A DNA stretch of 64,000 nucleotides from Methylopumilus sp009926035 (GTDB lineage Bacteria > Pseudomonadota > Gammaproteobacteria > Burkholderiales > Methylophilaceae): the NCBI GenBank assembly GCA_041165405.1, contig JBEANL010000005.1:1-64000 (forward strand). Direction: 5' to 3'. A program made the translations under genes and the position numbers. This document shows, one piece after another, positions 42,558 through 51,814 of this stretch. Position 1 is the first letter of the stretch; each line of letters opens with the position of its first letter. The notes beneath the pieces are model-generated. The model searched no databases, was not told where the DNA came from, and worked only from the letters and a program-made list of their open reading frames with translations.

Positions 42558-43955
42558 ATGCGAATACTGCTTCTTATTTCTCTATTATGGTTAGATGCCG
42601 TATTTGCAGATTCGGATATTGATGCAATCAATAAAATACTTAATCGCTCAGAACTTTCAAAAGGTAATTACTCTCTTTATATTAAAAATATTTCTAAACG
42701 AACTAAAGTTTTTAGTTATAACGAACAAAAAGGTTTCAATCCGGCTTCAGTTATGAAATTAGTTACTACATACGCCGCGCTCCAGCTCTTAGGTCCGCAG
42801 TATCAATGGAAAACGGAAGTGCTTTATAAGGGCAATGTAAAAAATAAACATCTTTACGGTGACCTCATTATTAGAGGGTATGGCGATCCCACTCTCACCT
42901 ATGCAGATCTTTCAGAAATTATTGAGAGAGTTCAACAGCAGGACATTCAATACATTCATGGCAATATTATTTTTGATGAAAGTTTTTTTGGCGAACTACA
43001 AAATCAAGATCTTATTGACGATAAAAAATATCGTGCTTATAACGTGAATCCAAAATCTTTCGTTGTGAATGAAAATACAATCAATTTTAATTTTTCAATA
43101 AACAATGAAAAAATTAATATACAAACTTATCCTGAAATCCAAACATTAAAAGTCATTAATCATTTAAAACTTTTGGACCAAGGTTGCAACGAATGGAAGG
43201 ATGCTCTTGGTTACGAGGTGGAAACAAAATCTAATATAACGGAGATTGTATTTAATGGTGCCTTTGATAAAGCATGTGATAGTAAAGATATCGATTTATC
43301 AATATTAAGTCACAATCGCTTATCTAAAGAGCTATTTGAAAAACTTTGGAAAATGCACGGGGGGATTATTGAGGGCAATTTTAAAAATACATATCAAAAG
43401 GTTACTGATACACATAAGCTATATGAGCATCAATCAAGACCTTTAAGTCTTGTCGTGAGAGATGTAAATAAATATAGCCAAAATCTAATTGCTAGAAATT
43501 TATTGCTCACGGTACTCGCAGAAAATAACGGTTCTCCAATCAATGAAAATGAGGCGGGAAGGTTTGCTAAAGAGTTTTTGATAAAGCAAAAATTGAAGCT
43601 TGATTCTCTTGAGATGGATAATGGTGCAGGACTTTCAAGAAATGCGAAAATAAGTGCAGAAGATTTATCTTTTTTATTAGAAAAAGCATATAGCGGTCTT
43701 TATATGCCTGAATTTATTGCATCGCTTCCAAATATAGGTATTGATGGCACTTTGAAAAACAGAGGAAAAAAATTATCAGTCGCTAAGCATGCTTATTTAA
43801 AAACAGGCAGCATCCAAAATGTTAGCGCTATTGCCGGATATATTTTTGATAAAAATAACGATATAAAAGTTTTTGTATTTATGGCGAATGACCCCAAGGC
43901 AAATGAATCATCTAAAATACAAGATGATCTAATTGATTGGGCTTATCTTAATTGA
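42558..43955 (+). CDS. dacB: D-alanyl-D-alanine carboxypeptidase/endopeptidase, PBP4 type
   Basis: 465 residues (E. coli 477). A signal peptide covers the first 17 or so residues. The three penicillin-binding motifs are intact: SXXK as Ser64-Val-Met-Lys67, SXN as Ser307-Gln-Asn309, and KTG at 415-417. The large insertion domain between the first and second motifs is the mark of class C PBPs. It trims peptidoglycan cross-links in the periplasm. It starts two bases after bioA. Confidence 0.93.
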   Translation: MRILLLISLLWLDAVFADSDIDAINKILNRSELSKGNYSLYIKNISKRTKVFSYNEQKGFNPASVMKLVTTYAALQLLGPQYQWKTEVLYKGNVKNKHLYGDLIIRGYGDPTLTYADLSEIIERVQQQDIQYIHGNIIFDESFFGELQNQDLIDDKKYRAYNVNPKSFVVNENTINFNFSINNEKINIQTYPEIQTLKVINHLKLLDQGCNEWKDALGYEVETKSNITEIVFNGAFDKACDSKDIDLSILSHNRLSKELFEKLWKMHGGIIEGNFKNTYQKVTDTHKLYEHQSRPLSLVVRDVNKYSQNLIARNLLLTVLAENNGSPINENEAGRFAKEFLIKQKLKLDSLEMDNGAGLSRNAKISAEDLSFLLEKAYSGLYMPEFIASLPNIGIDGTLKNRGKKLSVAKHAYLKTGSIQNVSAIAGYIFDKNNDIKVFVFMANDPKANESSKIQDDLIDWAYLN

Positions 43956-43973
43956 ACTTGAGGAAGTGTTAAT

Positions 43974-44438
43974 ATGCGATATACAAACGTGATTAAATCA
44001 ATCTTAGCTTTTAGTATTATTTTATTTAATATTGATTTGGTGTCTGCTGAATTACAAATCTCACAAAAGGAAATGAAATTGGAAAAAAATATTACTTCAT
44101 TAATTATTAAAGATACCGTTCTAGGAAGTGGGCGGCAAGCCGAAAAAGGCCTGGCTGTGACAGTTCATTACACAGGTTGGTTATATGATCCGAATCAAAA
44201 AGATGGCAAAGGTAAAAAATTTGATAGCTCACTCGATCGGAATGATCCTTTTGTATTTAATTTAGGGGGTGGTCAAGTAATTCGAGGCTGGGATGACGGG
44301 GTGGATGGCATGAAAATTCATGGTAAAAGAACGCTCATCATTCCTCCGGATATGGGTTATGGTTCTCGTGGCGCTGGCGGTGTAATTCCTCCGAATGCCA
44401 CTTTAATTTTTGATGTTGAGTTGCTCGGAGTTAAATAA
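43974..44438 (+). CDS. FKBP-type peptidyl-prolyl cis-trans isomerase, exported
   Basis: 154 residues. An N-terminal signal peptide (to about residue 26, VSA) is followed by one FKBP domain with VTVHYTGWLYDP, GKKFDSSLDRNDPF, GGGQVIRGWDDGVDGM and IPPDMGYGSRGAGGVIPPNA, all core active-site segments. It probably assists folding of periplasmic proteins. The OsmC gene begins on the last base of its stop codon. Confidence 0.93.
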   Translation: MRYTNVIKSILAFSIILFNIDLVSAELQISQKEMKLEKNITSLIIKDTVLGSGRQAEKGLAVTVHYTGWLYDPNQKDGKGKKFDSSLDRNDPFVFNLGGGQVIRGWDDGVDGMKIHGKRTLIIPPDMGYGSRGAGGVIPPNATLIFDVELLGVK

Positions 44439-44857
44439 TGAAAGCCAGAGTTAAATGGATTGAAAATGTATGTTTCATAGGCGAGTCTGAGTCTAATCAT
44501 TCAGTGATTCTTGATGGCCCTGAAGAATTGGGTGGTAGAAAATTAGGTATGCGCCCTATGGAGATGTTACTTATCGGCATGGGGGGATGTACATCATTTG
44601 ATGTGGTTACGATCCTTGAGAAATCAAGACAAGCTATTAGTGATTGTTATGCTGAAATTGAAGCTGAAAGGGCTGAGACAATACCTAAAGTTTTTACCAA
44701 GATTCACATTCATTTTGTTCTAAAAGGTAAGGACTTGGATAAAGATCAAGTAGAGCGCGCAATTAAATTATCAGCTGAAAAATATTGTTCAGCTTCCATT
44801 ATGTTATCTAAGTCAGTTGAAATTACGCACGATTTCGAAATTAAAGAAGACATCTAA
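44438..44857 (+). CDS. OsmC family protein (thiol-dependent peroxidase-like)
   Basis: 139 residues. The two catalytic cysteines of the Ohr/OsmC fold are present as Cys51 (GMGGCTSFDVV) and Cys117 (AEKYCSASIML). This compact form resembles the YhfA branch rather than classic Ohr or OsmC; YhfA-like proteins have no settled substrate. It overlaps the FKBP gene by one base (TAATG), indicating a joint transcript. Confidence 0.88.
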   Translation: MKARVKWIENVCFIGESESNHSVILDGPEELGGRKLGMRPMEMLLIGMGGCTSFDVVTILEKSRQAISDCYAEIEAERAETIPKVFTKIHIHFVLKGKDLDKDQVERAIKLSAEKYCSASIMLSKSVEITHDFEIKEDI

Positions 44858-44865
44858 ACACTCAA

Positions 44866-45180
44866 TTAATTTTTAATGATTTTTAAATCAAGCGGCTCTT
44901 CATTTTCCATAACAGAAAGAAGGCGATCAATATTTGGATGTTTACCAGGATTTTTTTGCGCGTCTTCAGTATGTTCTGAATATAAATCAAGACCTTCAAT
45001 TGCAGCATCAAGGGTAATTGCGCCAAAGAGTTTCCAGAGATGTTGATAGACTTTAACAGAGCCTTGGCTTCCTGGTTTATTTTCGATGGTACCTATTAAA
45101 ATATTATTTTTATAAATTTCTATACGATTAATATGATCTGAATTGTCGAGCGATAATAAAATGTCATTAAATTTTTGCAT
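44866..45180 (-). CDS. Conserved hypothetical protein, DUF2322-like
   Basis: 104 residues with no signal peptide or membrane helix. The central LFGAITLDAAIEGLDLYSEH and PGKHPNIDRLL segments resemble DUF2322, a small family in Beta- and Gammaproteobacteria without known function. It lies three bases downstream of coq7 on the same strand and is probably cotranscribed with ctpA-coq7. The family assignment is from memory of motifs. Confidence 0.65.
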   Translation of the reverse strand: MQKFNDILLSLDNSDHINRIEIYKNNILIGTIENKPGSQGSVKVYQHLWKLFGAITLDAAIEGLDLYSEHTEDAQKNPGKHPNIDRLLSVMENEEPLDLKIIKN

Positions 45181-45183
45181 CGG

Positions 45184-45804
45184 TTAAATTTTTGCCGAGA
45201 GTGTTGTCATAACTTTTGATGTTAATGACATGGCTTTTATGACTTGAGGGGGCAAATCAACACCACCCAGTTCTTTTGCTTTGATTGCATGTTGTTCTTC
45301 GTCATCTGCCATAACTTCTAATATTTTGTTTGTTTTTAGATCTTTTTTTGAAATTTTAGTTAAATGACCTGTTAAATGTTTTGTTACTTGTCGTTCTGTT
45401 TCAGCTAAGAAACCTAGGTTATATTTTTCACCCAAGGCGCTTGCAAAAGAGCCAATTAAAAAAGAACCTGTGTACCATATAGGATTGAGGAGACTTGTTT
45501 TGCCACCTAATTCATGGATTCTCGAATTACACCAATCAAGGTGATCGATTTCTTCCTTGGCAGCTTTTTTCAAAGATTCGGCACCCTCACCGTGTGAATT
45601 AAAAAGAAGTTGTCCGCTATACAAAGCTTGGGCGCAAACTTCGCCTGTGTGATTAACTCGCATCAACTCGATTGTGCGTTTTTTTTCTTCCAGAGTTAAT
45701 TCGGTTTCTTTAACTTTAAGGTCAGGTCTTGGTCTTGAGCTTTTAGGCTTGGCAAACAAAACCTTCAAGCCCTTATCAAACTCAATGATAAGTTGATCTA
45801 TCAT
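45184..45804 (-). CDS. coq7: 3-demethoxyubiquinone 3-hydroxylase (Coq7, di-iron)
   Basis: 206 residues. The di-iron carboxylate ligands appear in RVNHTGEVCAQALYSGQ (Glu), KEEIDHLDWC (ExxH) and MADDEEQHA (ExxH), the Coq7/CAT5 pattern. It carries out the last hydroxylation of ubiquinone synthesis with O2, supplying the quinone of the aerobic chain. Its ATG overlaps the ctpA stop by four bases (ATGA). Betaproteobacteria commonly use Coq7 in place of UbiF. Confidence 0.94.
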   Translation of the reverse strand: MIDQLIIEFDKGLKVLFAKPKSSRPRPDLKVKETELTLEEKKRTIELMRVNHTGEVCAQALYSGQLLFNSHGEGAESLKKAAKEEIDHLDWCNSRIHELGGKTSLLNPIWYTGSFLIGSFASALGEKYNLGFLAETERQVTKHLTGHLTKISKKDLKTNKILEVMADDEEQHAIKAKELGGVDLPPQVIKAMSLTSKVMTTLSAKI

Positions 45805-47210
45805 TTATTTTGAATAATCTGAAGACCTTTGAGTATATTCATTGCTTCTTGGAATTGCTTATCCGCTTTACTTCCAGGCTCAATTGGGCCTGATGGAGCA
45901 TCAGAAGCCTTCTTTTTATCCTCTTCAGGTTTTTTGGCTGGGGAAGTTACTGGCTTACTCTCTTTATCTTTGGGAGTGATATTCGCATCAGCATCTTTTG
46001 GATTTGAAAGATGATTTGTGAGATCCGCTTCTTTAGTCATAAATGAAGGATCGCTTCCATCATCAACGATGATGTCAGGCACTATACCTTTAGCCTGAAT
46101 TGATCTTCCTTTAGGGGTGAAGTATCTTGCTGTTGTCATCTTAATTGCAGTGCCGTTATTCATAGGCAGAATACTTTGTACAGAGCCTTTACCAAAACTT
46201 TGCATGCCAACAATCAAGGCTCGCTTGTGATCTTGGAGAGCGCCTGCCACAATTTCAGATGCCGATGCAGATCCGTTATTCACTAAAACGGCCATAGGCG
46301 TTGATCTAATATCTTCCGGAAAGTCTTTAAGGTAATCATCTTTGCTACCACCTTTAAGATAATTTTCAGGGGTTGCAGTAAGATGCATTTTTGAATCTTG
46401 TGCACGGCCTTCTGTGTAAACAACCAAATCACCCTTAGGCAAGAAAGCGGCAGAGACACCAACTGCAGCATTTAACAAACCACCTGGATTATTTCTAAGA
46501 TCAAGCAATATGCCTTTAAAAGGAGCTTTATTTTGTTGACGAAGATTTTTTAAGAGTTTGGCTAAGTCTTCACCTGTATGTTCTTGGAATTGTGCAACAC
46601 GAACATAGGCATAATTAGCTTCAGTAAGCTTTCCTTTAACACTTTGTGATTTGATAATAGCGCGAACTAAAGTAAAAATTAAGGGTTTGATTTCGCCTTT
46701 TCTTAATACGGTAAGAACAATACTGGTGCCTGGCTTACCACGCATTTTTTTAACGGAGTCATTAAGTGTTAAGCCTTTTGTAGATGTTTCATCTAATTTC
46801 ATAATGAGATCTCCACTTTTTAATCCTGCTTTGTAAGCTGGACTATCCTCAATGGGAGAGATAACTTTTACAAAACCATCTTCCATACCGACTTCAATTC
46901 CAAGTCCACCAAACTCACCTTGGGTTGCTTGATTTAAATCTTTAAAGTCTTCGATATTTAGAAAAGAAGAATGAGGATCAAGACCAGTAAGCATGCCATT
47001 GAGTGCTTCGTTAATAAGCTTTTTGTCTTCTACCGGCTCTACGTAATCAGATTTAATCTTGCCAAAAACTTCAGCAAAAGTTCTAAGTTCATCAATGGGA
47101 AGATTATTTTTTTCGGCCTTATCTGCGAAGACGGGTAAATTTAAACTGATCAGAACACCAATAATAGCGCCACAGGCTATGAGGGTAAATTTTTCGAATT
47201 TTGAGCGCAT
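45801..47210 (-). CDS. ctpA: Carboxyl-terminal processing protease (S41 peptidase)
   Basis: 469 residues from the ATG at 47210, preferred because a GAAAG site precedes it; an in-frame ATG at 47240 adds ten residues. An N-terminal membrane anchor or signal segment is followed by a PDZ domain (GGLGIEVGMEDGF to DSPAYKAGLKSGD) and the S41 catalytic core with NNGSASASE (about 311-319) and the general-base lysine in SFGKGSVQ. The C-terminus is a Lys/Pro/Glu-rich linker before a short helix. It degrades or trims periplasmic proteins from the C-terminus. Confidence 0.94.
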   Translation of the reverse strand: MRSKFEKFTLIACGAIIGVLISLNLPVFADKAEKNNLPIDELRTFAEVFGKIKSDYVEPVEDKKLINEALNGMLTGLDPHSSFLNIEDFKDLNQATQGEFGGLGIEVGMEDGFVKVISPIEDSPAYKAGLKSGDLIMKLDETSTKGLTLNDSVKKMRGKPGTSIVLTVLRKGEIKPLIFTLVRAIIKSQSVKGKLTEANYAYVRVAQFQEHTGEDLAKLLKNLRQQNKAPFKGILLDLRNNPGGLLNAAVGVSAAFLPKGDLVVYTEGRAQDSKMHLTATPENYLKGGSKDDYLKDFPEDIRSTPMAVLVNNGSASASEIVAGALQDHKRALIVGMQSFGKGSVQSILPMNNGTAIKMTTARYFTPKGRSIQAKGIVPDIIVDDGSDPSFMTKEADLTNHLSNPKDADANITPKDKESKPVTSPAKKPEEDKKKASDAPSGPIEPGSKADKQFQEAMNILKGLQIIQNK

Positions 47211-47328
47211 GAATGACTTTCGTAATAAGCTATTAAGCATTAATTAAATAATATTTAAGCATTCTGTCTTTTTGTTTACCTTATATCAATAGCCTTTAAT
47301 AAATATATTTTAAGAATAACTTTGAATT

Positions 47329-47616
47329 ATGGGAACTAAATCTAAAATGCATCAAATTGAAATTCAATTTTGTACACAATGTGCTTGGCTTCCTCGAGCT
47401 TCATGGATGATGCAGGAAATACTGACAACTTTTAAGGATGAAATTTTATCCGTTACCTTAACCCCTAAATCGGGCGGTATTTTTGAAATCTTCTTGGATA
47501 ATCAAAAGATCTATTCTAGATCAGACTTCGGAGGATTTCTCGATATCAAGGATATCAAAAAGTTGATCAGGGATAAAATTAGCCCTGGAAAAAATCTGGG
47601 ACATACCGAACTTTAA
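47329..47616 (+). CDS. SelT/SelW/SelH family (Rdx-type) protein
   Basis: 95 residues; MHQIEI six codons in (47347) is an alternative start. The thioredoxin-like CXXC motif is in FCTQCAWLPRASWM (about residues 14-27), and GGIFEIFLDNQKIYSR is the second family block. Selenoprotein W homologues in bacteria usually have Cys for Sec, as here. A redox role is likely, but the partner is unknown. It is divergent from ctpA and shares stop bases with the convergent NlpC gene (TTAA, 47613-47616). Confidence 0.87.
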   Translation: MGTKSKMHQIEIQFCTQCAWLPRASWMMQEILTTFKDEILSVTLTPKSGGIFEIFLDNQKIYSRSDFGGFLDIKDIKKLIRDKISPGKNLGHTEL

Positions 47617-48143
47617 AGCATTTCTTCTGGCTCAACTCTCGTTGCACCATTAAATTTTTTAAGCCAGTAGTTTTTTGTAAGACTTTCAACGCGAATAGTT
47701 TTGCCTGTCCGTGGTGCATGAATAAACTCATTATTTCCAACGTAGATACCGACATGAGAGAACTTAGATTTTCGCGTATTAAAGAATACAAGATCACCTG
47801 GTCGCAAGTCTTCAAATTTAATTGTTTTACCCATCTTACTGAGAGACCTGGCGCTTGGCGGGAGACTAAGATTTAAAGCTTGTTCAAAGACGTATTTTAC
47901 AAACTGACTGCAATCAAAACCGGTCTCTGGCTTTGACCCACCTAATTTATATTTAATACCTGTGAGCTCATATGCTTTATCGATAATAAGGGCAATATCA
48001 CTTTTCCATTGCTGATTATCTTCCGGGTTTATTTCAGAAAGCGGTGCTGTCTCTAAAGCATTTAAATTTGATAAATCAGTTTCCGCCCAAGATGGGTTAG
48101 AAAATACAAACACCAAAAAAATGAGTAAAGTTTTGAAATTCAT
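47613..48143 (-). CDS. NlpC/P60 (C40) family cell-wall peptidase
   Basis: About 176 residues from the ATG at 48143, which gives a clean signal peptide (MNFKTLLIF to SWA); an in-frame ATG at 48179 would add 12 residues. The catalytic Cys lies in TGFDCSQFVKYVF, the first His in SHVGIYVGNNEFIHAP, and a further His in the same segment. Such enzymes (like Spr/MepS) cleave peptidoglycan stem peptides or cross-links. It is divergent from the dinG gene. Confidence 0.9.
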   Translation of the reverse strand: MNFKTLLIFLVFVFSNPSWAETDLSNLNALETAPLSEINPEDNQQWKSDIALIIDKAYELTGIKYKLGGSKPETGFDCSQFVKYVFEQALNLSLPPSARSLSKMGKTIKFEDLRPGDLVFFNTRKSKFSHVGIYVGNNEFIHAPRTGKTIRVESLTKNYWLKKFNGATRVEPEEML

Positions 48144-48233
48144 AAATATAGAATTAAGTAATTTCAAAGATTTTACCATTTATAGAGGGTTTATGAAATC
48201 GGAGATTCATCTGCATGAGATAATCACACAATA

Positions 48234-50165
48234 ATGAATGAAATATTTATTAAACAATTTTTTAGCGAAAAAGGCGATCTATCTAATAATATAGATGGCT
48301 ATCGAGTAAGACAAGAGCAGATCGATATTTCGCTCTCAATTGACGAAGCGATTACACATAAAAAAAAATTAATTGTTGAAGCGGGAACGGGTATTGGCAA
48401 AACTTTTGCATATCTTGTTCCTGCGTTTCTCTCAGGCGGCAAAATTATTATTTCTACCGCGACTAAAAATCTACAAGATCAATTATTCACTAAAGATATT
48501 CCTATGATTAGGGACGCACTAAAAGTCCCTGTGAGTTTAGCCATGCTCAAAGGCAGATCAAATTATTTATGTCATTTGCGATTAGAAAACGCCATGATTG
48601 AAGGTGCTTTTATGGCTAAAGAAGATGTCACCTATTTACATCTCGTAAATCAACATGCAAAGCTCAGTGCTGATGGAGATAGAGCTGAATTAGATACTAT
48701 TCCAGAAAGCTCTTCTATATGGCCGCAAGTCACATCTACTAAAGAAAATTGTTTGGGTCAAGATTGTAGTTTTTATAAAGAGTGTTTTGTCATGAACGCC
48801 CGAAAAAAAGCATTAGCTGCAGATATCACTATCGTTAATCATCATTTATTTTTCGCGGATCTTAATATGAAGGAGGAAGGCATATCTGAGCTTCTTCCAA
48901 AAGCTAAAACAGTTATTTTTGATGAAGCACATCAGATACCTGATATAGCTTCTATTTTTTTTGGAAAAAATATTTCAACCAGCCAGATCAGCGAGATAGT
49001 TCAAGATGGTTTTCAGATCTATTTAAAACATATGAAAGATGTTTCAGATTTTGAACCTTTTTTAAATGACTTAGATAAAGCAAATAAAGATTTTAGACTT
49101 GTATTTCCAAGAGAATCTAATCGATACCCCTATCAAAAGATTTCCTCTTTTAATCGATTCGAATCTAGCTATCTAGAACTGATTGAAAAACTTAAAAAAA
49201 TGATTGAATTATTAACTCTTCACAAAGACCGAGATTCGGAGATCGAAAAGTATTTCGATAGCGTGAATGAAATACTTGCGAGTTTTGATACTTGGCTTGA
49301 GGATAAAGATAACAATTCAATTAAATGGATCGAAGTTTATTCGCAGTCCGTGCAACTTAATAATACGCCCTTATCTATTGCTGATATGTTTGCAAGACAT
49401 ATTAATAACGAATCAACTTCATGGATTTTTACATCAGCAACACTCGCTCTAAAAACTAATTTTGATCATTTCAAAAACCAACTAGGCCTAATGGATGCAG
49501 ATTCAATCTCTAAAGAGAGTCCATTTAATTACGCTGAAAAGGCTTTACTCTTCGTTCCAAAAATAATGCCGGATTCCAATCATGAGAATTTCAACTTTGC
49601 GGTTGTGAATCAGATCTATCCTTTTATTAAAGCAAGCAAAGGCAGAGCATTTATTTTATGTACGACATTAAAATCTATGCGAGAAATATTTACACTCCTT
49701 CAAGATAAGATTGAAACAGATCAATTAGATTATCCAATCTATCTTCAAGGTGATGGATCAAGAAATCATCTTTTAAATAAATTTAGAGAACACGGCCACG
49801 CTATTCTTATAGGCTCCTTAAGTTTTTGGGAGGGTGTAGACGTGAAGGGTGACGCTTTATCATTGGTGGTAATAGATAAATTACCATTTTTTTCACCAGA
49901 GGACCCGGTGCTTGCTGCAAGAATTGATAAAATTAACCAAAGTGGCAAAAATGCTTTCATGGAATATCAATTACCTAACGCAGTTATTACTTTAAAACAG
50001 GGCGCAGGTCGATTAATACGTGATGAGTTTGATAAAGGAGTTCTTGTGATATGTGATACAAGAATTATTGATAAAGCTTATGGAAAAAGAATGTGGCAGA
50101 GTTTGCCCCCTTTTGCTCGAACGCGAGATGATTTAGAAGTTGTCCAATTCCTAGAAAAAATTTAA
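48234..50165 (+). CDS. yoaA: ATP-dependent DNA helicase, DinG/YoaA family
   Basis: 643 residues (E. coli YoaA 636, DinG 716). Walker A is AGTGIGKT (50-57), the DEAH box is at 230-233, and four cysteines (113, 173, 178, 184) lie in the expected iron-sulfur cluster arrangement of the XPD-like family. GSLSFWEGVDVKGD and QGAGRLIRDEFDKG are helicase motifs V-VI. Its length favours YoaA, which in E. coli works with the HolC (chi) subunit of Pol III; interestingly a HolD-like gene lies downstream. Confidence 0.88.
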   Translation: MNEIFIKQFFSEKGDLSNNIDGYRVRQEQIDISLSIDEAITHKKKLIVEAGTGIGKTFAYLVPAFLSGGKIIISTATKNLQDQLFTKDIPMIRDALKVPVSLAMLKGRSNYLCHLRLENAMIEGAFMAKEDVTYLHLVNQHAKLSADGDRAELDTIPESSSIWPQVTSTKENCLGQDCSFYKECFVMNARKKALAADITIVNHHLFFADLNMKEEGISELLPKAKTVIFDEAHQIPDIASIFFGKNISTSQISEIVQDGFQIYLKHMKDVSDFEPFLNDLDKANKDFRLVFPRESNRYPYQKISSFNRFESSYLELIEKLKKMIELLTLHKDRDSEIEKYFDSVNEILASFDTWLEDKDNNSIKWIEVYSQSVQLNNTPLSIADMFARHINNESTSWIFTSATLALKTNFDHFKNQLGLMDADSISKESPFNYAEKALLFVPKIMPDSNHENFNFAVVNQIYPFIKASKGRAFILCTTLKSMREIFTLLQDKIETDQLDYPIYLQGDGSRNHLLNKFREHGHAILIGSLSFWEGVDVKGDALSLVVIDKLPFFSPEDPVLAARIDKINQSGKNAFMEYQLPNAVITLKQGAGRLIRDEFDKGVLVICDTRIIDKAYGKRMWQSLPPFARTRDDLEVVQFLEKI

Positions 50166-50168
50166 TTT

Positions 50169-50855
50169 ATGAAAATCTTGTCCTTAGACACATCTTCTGA
50201 ATACATGTCTTTAGGTTTAAAGATAGATGAAGATTTTTATTCGATTAATATCAATGCTGGACAGACGCATTCAGAAATAGTCTTGCCAGAAATAAGAAAA
50301 TTATTAGAAGAATATCAATTAACGACAAAAGATCTTAATGCTGTTGCATTTGGTAGAGGGCCAGGGTCATTTACAGGCATAAGAATCGCGTGTGGTATTG
50401 CATACGGACTTGGTTATGGTGCATCAATTCCAGTTATTGGCGTGAACAATCTTTTAGCGCTCGCTGAGAGTTCTGGTAAAAATAAAGTGATAAGTGTTAT
50501 TGATGCCAGAATGGGTGAAATATATTTAAGTGCTTATACAAAAGAGAGCAAAATATTTTCAAAGCCGATCGTTGAAGGGGTTTATAGGCCAAATGAATTA
50601 CCTCAACTTAAAGAATCCGGCTGGACTGTGATTGGCAATGCAATCGAAATATATAAGCAAGAAATAAAAGACCATTTTGACCAACAAATAGATAACTTCG
50701 TAGATGGGCCTTATCAAGTAGTCGAATCTATTTCAAAATTGGCCATACCTTTTATTAAAAATGAAATATTTGAGTTGATTCATGCTGAGCCTGTTTACTT
50801 AAGAAATAAAGTGGCGTTTACTACCGAAGAGCGAAAAGCATTGAATGCAATTTAG
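50169..50855 (+). CDS. tsaB: tRNA threonylcarbamoyladenosine biosynthesis protein TsaB
   Basis: 228 residues (E. coli 231). It starts MKILSLDTSSEYMSLGL and has VAFGRGPGSFTGIRIACG (about residues 60-77), the ASKHA-fold signature of TsaB. It forms a complex with TsaD and TsaE to modify A37 in ANN-decoding tRNAs. It begins three bases after the helicase gene and overlaps rimI by eleven bases. Confidence 0.95.
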   Translation: MKILSLDTSSEYMSLGLKIDEDFYSININAGQTHSEIVLPEIRKLLEEYQLTTKDLNAVAFGRGPGSFTGIRIACGIAYGLGYGASIPVIGVNNLLALAESSGKNKVISVIDARMGEIYLSAYTKESKIFSKPIVEGVYRPNELPQLKESGWTVIGNAIEIYKQEIKDHFDQQIDNFVDGPYQVVESISKLAIPFIKNEIFELIHAEPVYLRNKVAFTTEERKALNAI

Positions 50856-51282
50856 TGACTTTAAAGAAAATGATTTAAGTGCGATCGGCTTGATTGAAAA
50901 TGAAGTTCATGCTTATCCATGGACGCAAGGTAATTTTTTAGATTCGATAAAATCAAATCACGCATGTTTGATGATGAAGCTTAATGAAGAAATTATAGGG
51001 TATGCCGTCATGATGTTTGTATTAGATGAATGCCATCTTCTTAATATAAGTATAAAAAAAAATATGCAAAAAAAAGGCTATGGATCACATTTACTTAATG
51101 AAGTTATACGTCGGGCAAATTTAACTCACGCAAAAACAATTTATCTAGAAGTAAGAGTTTCTAATCAAGCTGCTATTAATTTGTATGACAAACATGGATT
51201 TAATGAAATGAGCATCAGAAAGGATTATTATCGTGCCAGAGAAGGGCGCGAAGACGCCGTATTAATGGGACTTGTGATTTGA
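50845..51282 (+). CDS. rimI: Ribosomal protein S18-alanine N-acetyltransferase (GNAT family)
   Basis: 145 residues (E. coli 148). The acetyl-CoA loop is KKNMQKKGYGSHLLNEVI (about residues 71-88) and the C-terminal part has EVRVSNQAAINLYDKHGF, the RimI signature, then RKDYYRAREGREDAVLM. It acetylates the N-terminus of S18. The tsaB-rimI order is widespread. The last base of its stop codon starts the next gene (TGATG). Confidence 0.93.
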   Translation: MQFSDFKENDLSAIGLIENEVHAYPWTQGNFLDSIKSNHACLMMKLNEEIIGYAVMMFVLDECHLLNISIKKNMQKKGYGSHLLNEVIRRANLTHAKTIYLEVRVSNQAAINLYDKHGFNEMSIRKDYYRAREGREDAVLMGLVI

Positions 51283-51794
51283 TGGACACCGATTACAAAA
51301 AAAGAATCTTAAAAGAGCTTGAATTATTTCCTCTTTGGAAATTAAAAGACAAGCCTAATGATGAGCTTTTGCTGAAGCAAAATAAAAATCTTATAGAAGC
51401 TGATTTATTTTTTGGATTCAAAATAGATTTGGCAGAAGGATCTTTATTACTTTTGAGCCAAAAATTTTTGTTAGGTACTGAAGAGGACGCCCAAGACTTA
51501 TTTTTAAATATTGCAAAGTTTATTGCAACATCGATAGCTTTGGATGCATTCCAGAAGAGCCATTTATTGAGACTTACTAAAGATCAGATAAGCGATCTAT
51601 TTCTTAATACTCCCCCAAAGCATTTATTAACTTTTGGACTAAATGATCAGTTTTTTGAAGAATACAAAACAAATGATTTGATGAATAATGTCACTATGAA
51701 TATTAAGCATACACTTGATATAAATCATTTACTTAAAAACCCAAAAGACAAGAAATTAGTTTGGGAAAATATTTTAGATTTAATCAAAGCTTTT
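51282..51794 (+). CDS. Probable DNA polymerase III psi subunit (HolD-like), divergent
   Basis: 171 residues (coding to the TAA, whose last base is 51797) from the ATG overlapping the rimI stop. No catalytic motif, signal peptide or membrane helix is evident. The N-terminal LKELELFPLWKLKDKP recalls the LGITQWSLRRP start of E. coli psi, the middle LLRLTKDQISDLFLNTPPKH recalls its LTPEKIAMLP segment, and the C-terminal HLLKNPKDKKLVWENI recalls its LRANPTARAALWQQI end. In E. coli holD overlaps rimI, though upstream of it. The similarity is weak and by eye. In related genomes a family-4 uracil-DNA glycosylase can occupy this slot, but its Fe-S cysteines are absent here. Confidence 0.55.
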
Positions 51795-51814
51795 TAAATT
51801 AAGAAAGAATATAA

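Noticed and set aside
45801..46020. Lys/Pro-rich C-terminus of the S41 protease as a separate small gene or frameshift
   Set aside because: The frame is continuous and low-complexity C-terminal linkers are common in this protease family.
51282..51797. Truncated uracil-DNA glycosylase (family 4)
   Set aside because: The slot after rimI and the N-terminal LW motif can suggest this, but no Fe-S cysteines or glycosylase motifs are present and the frame shows no disruption; HolD fits the C-terminus better.
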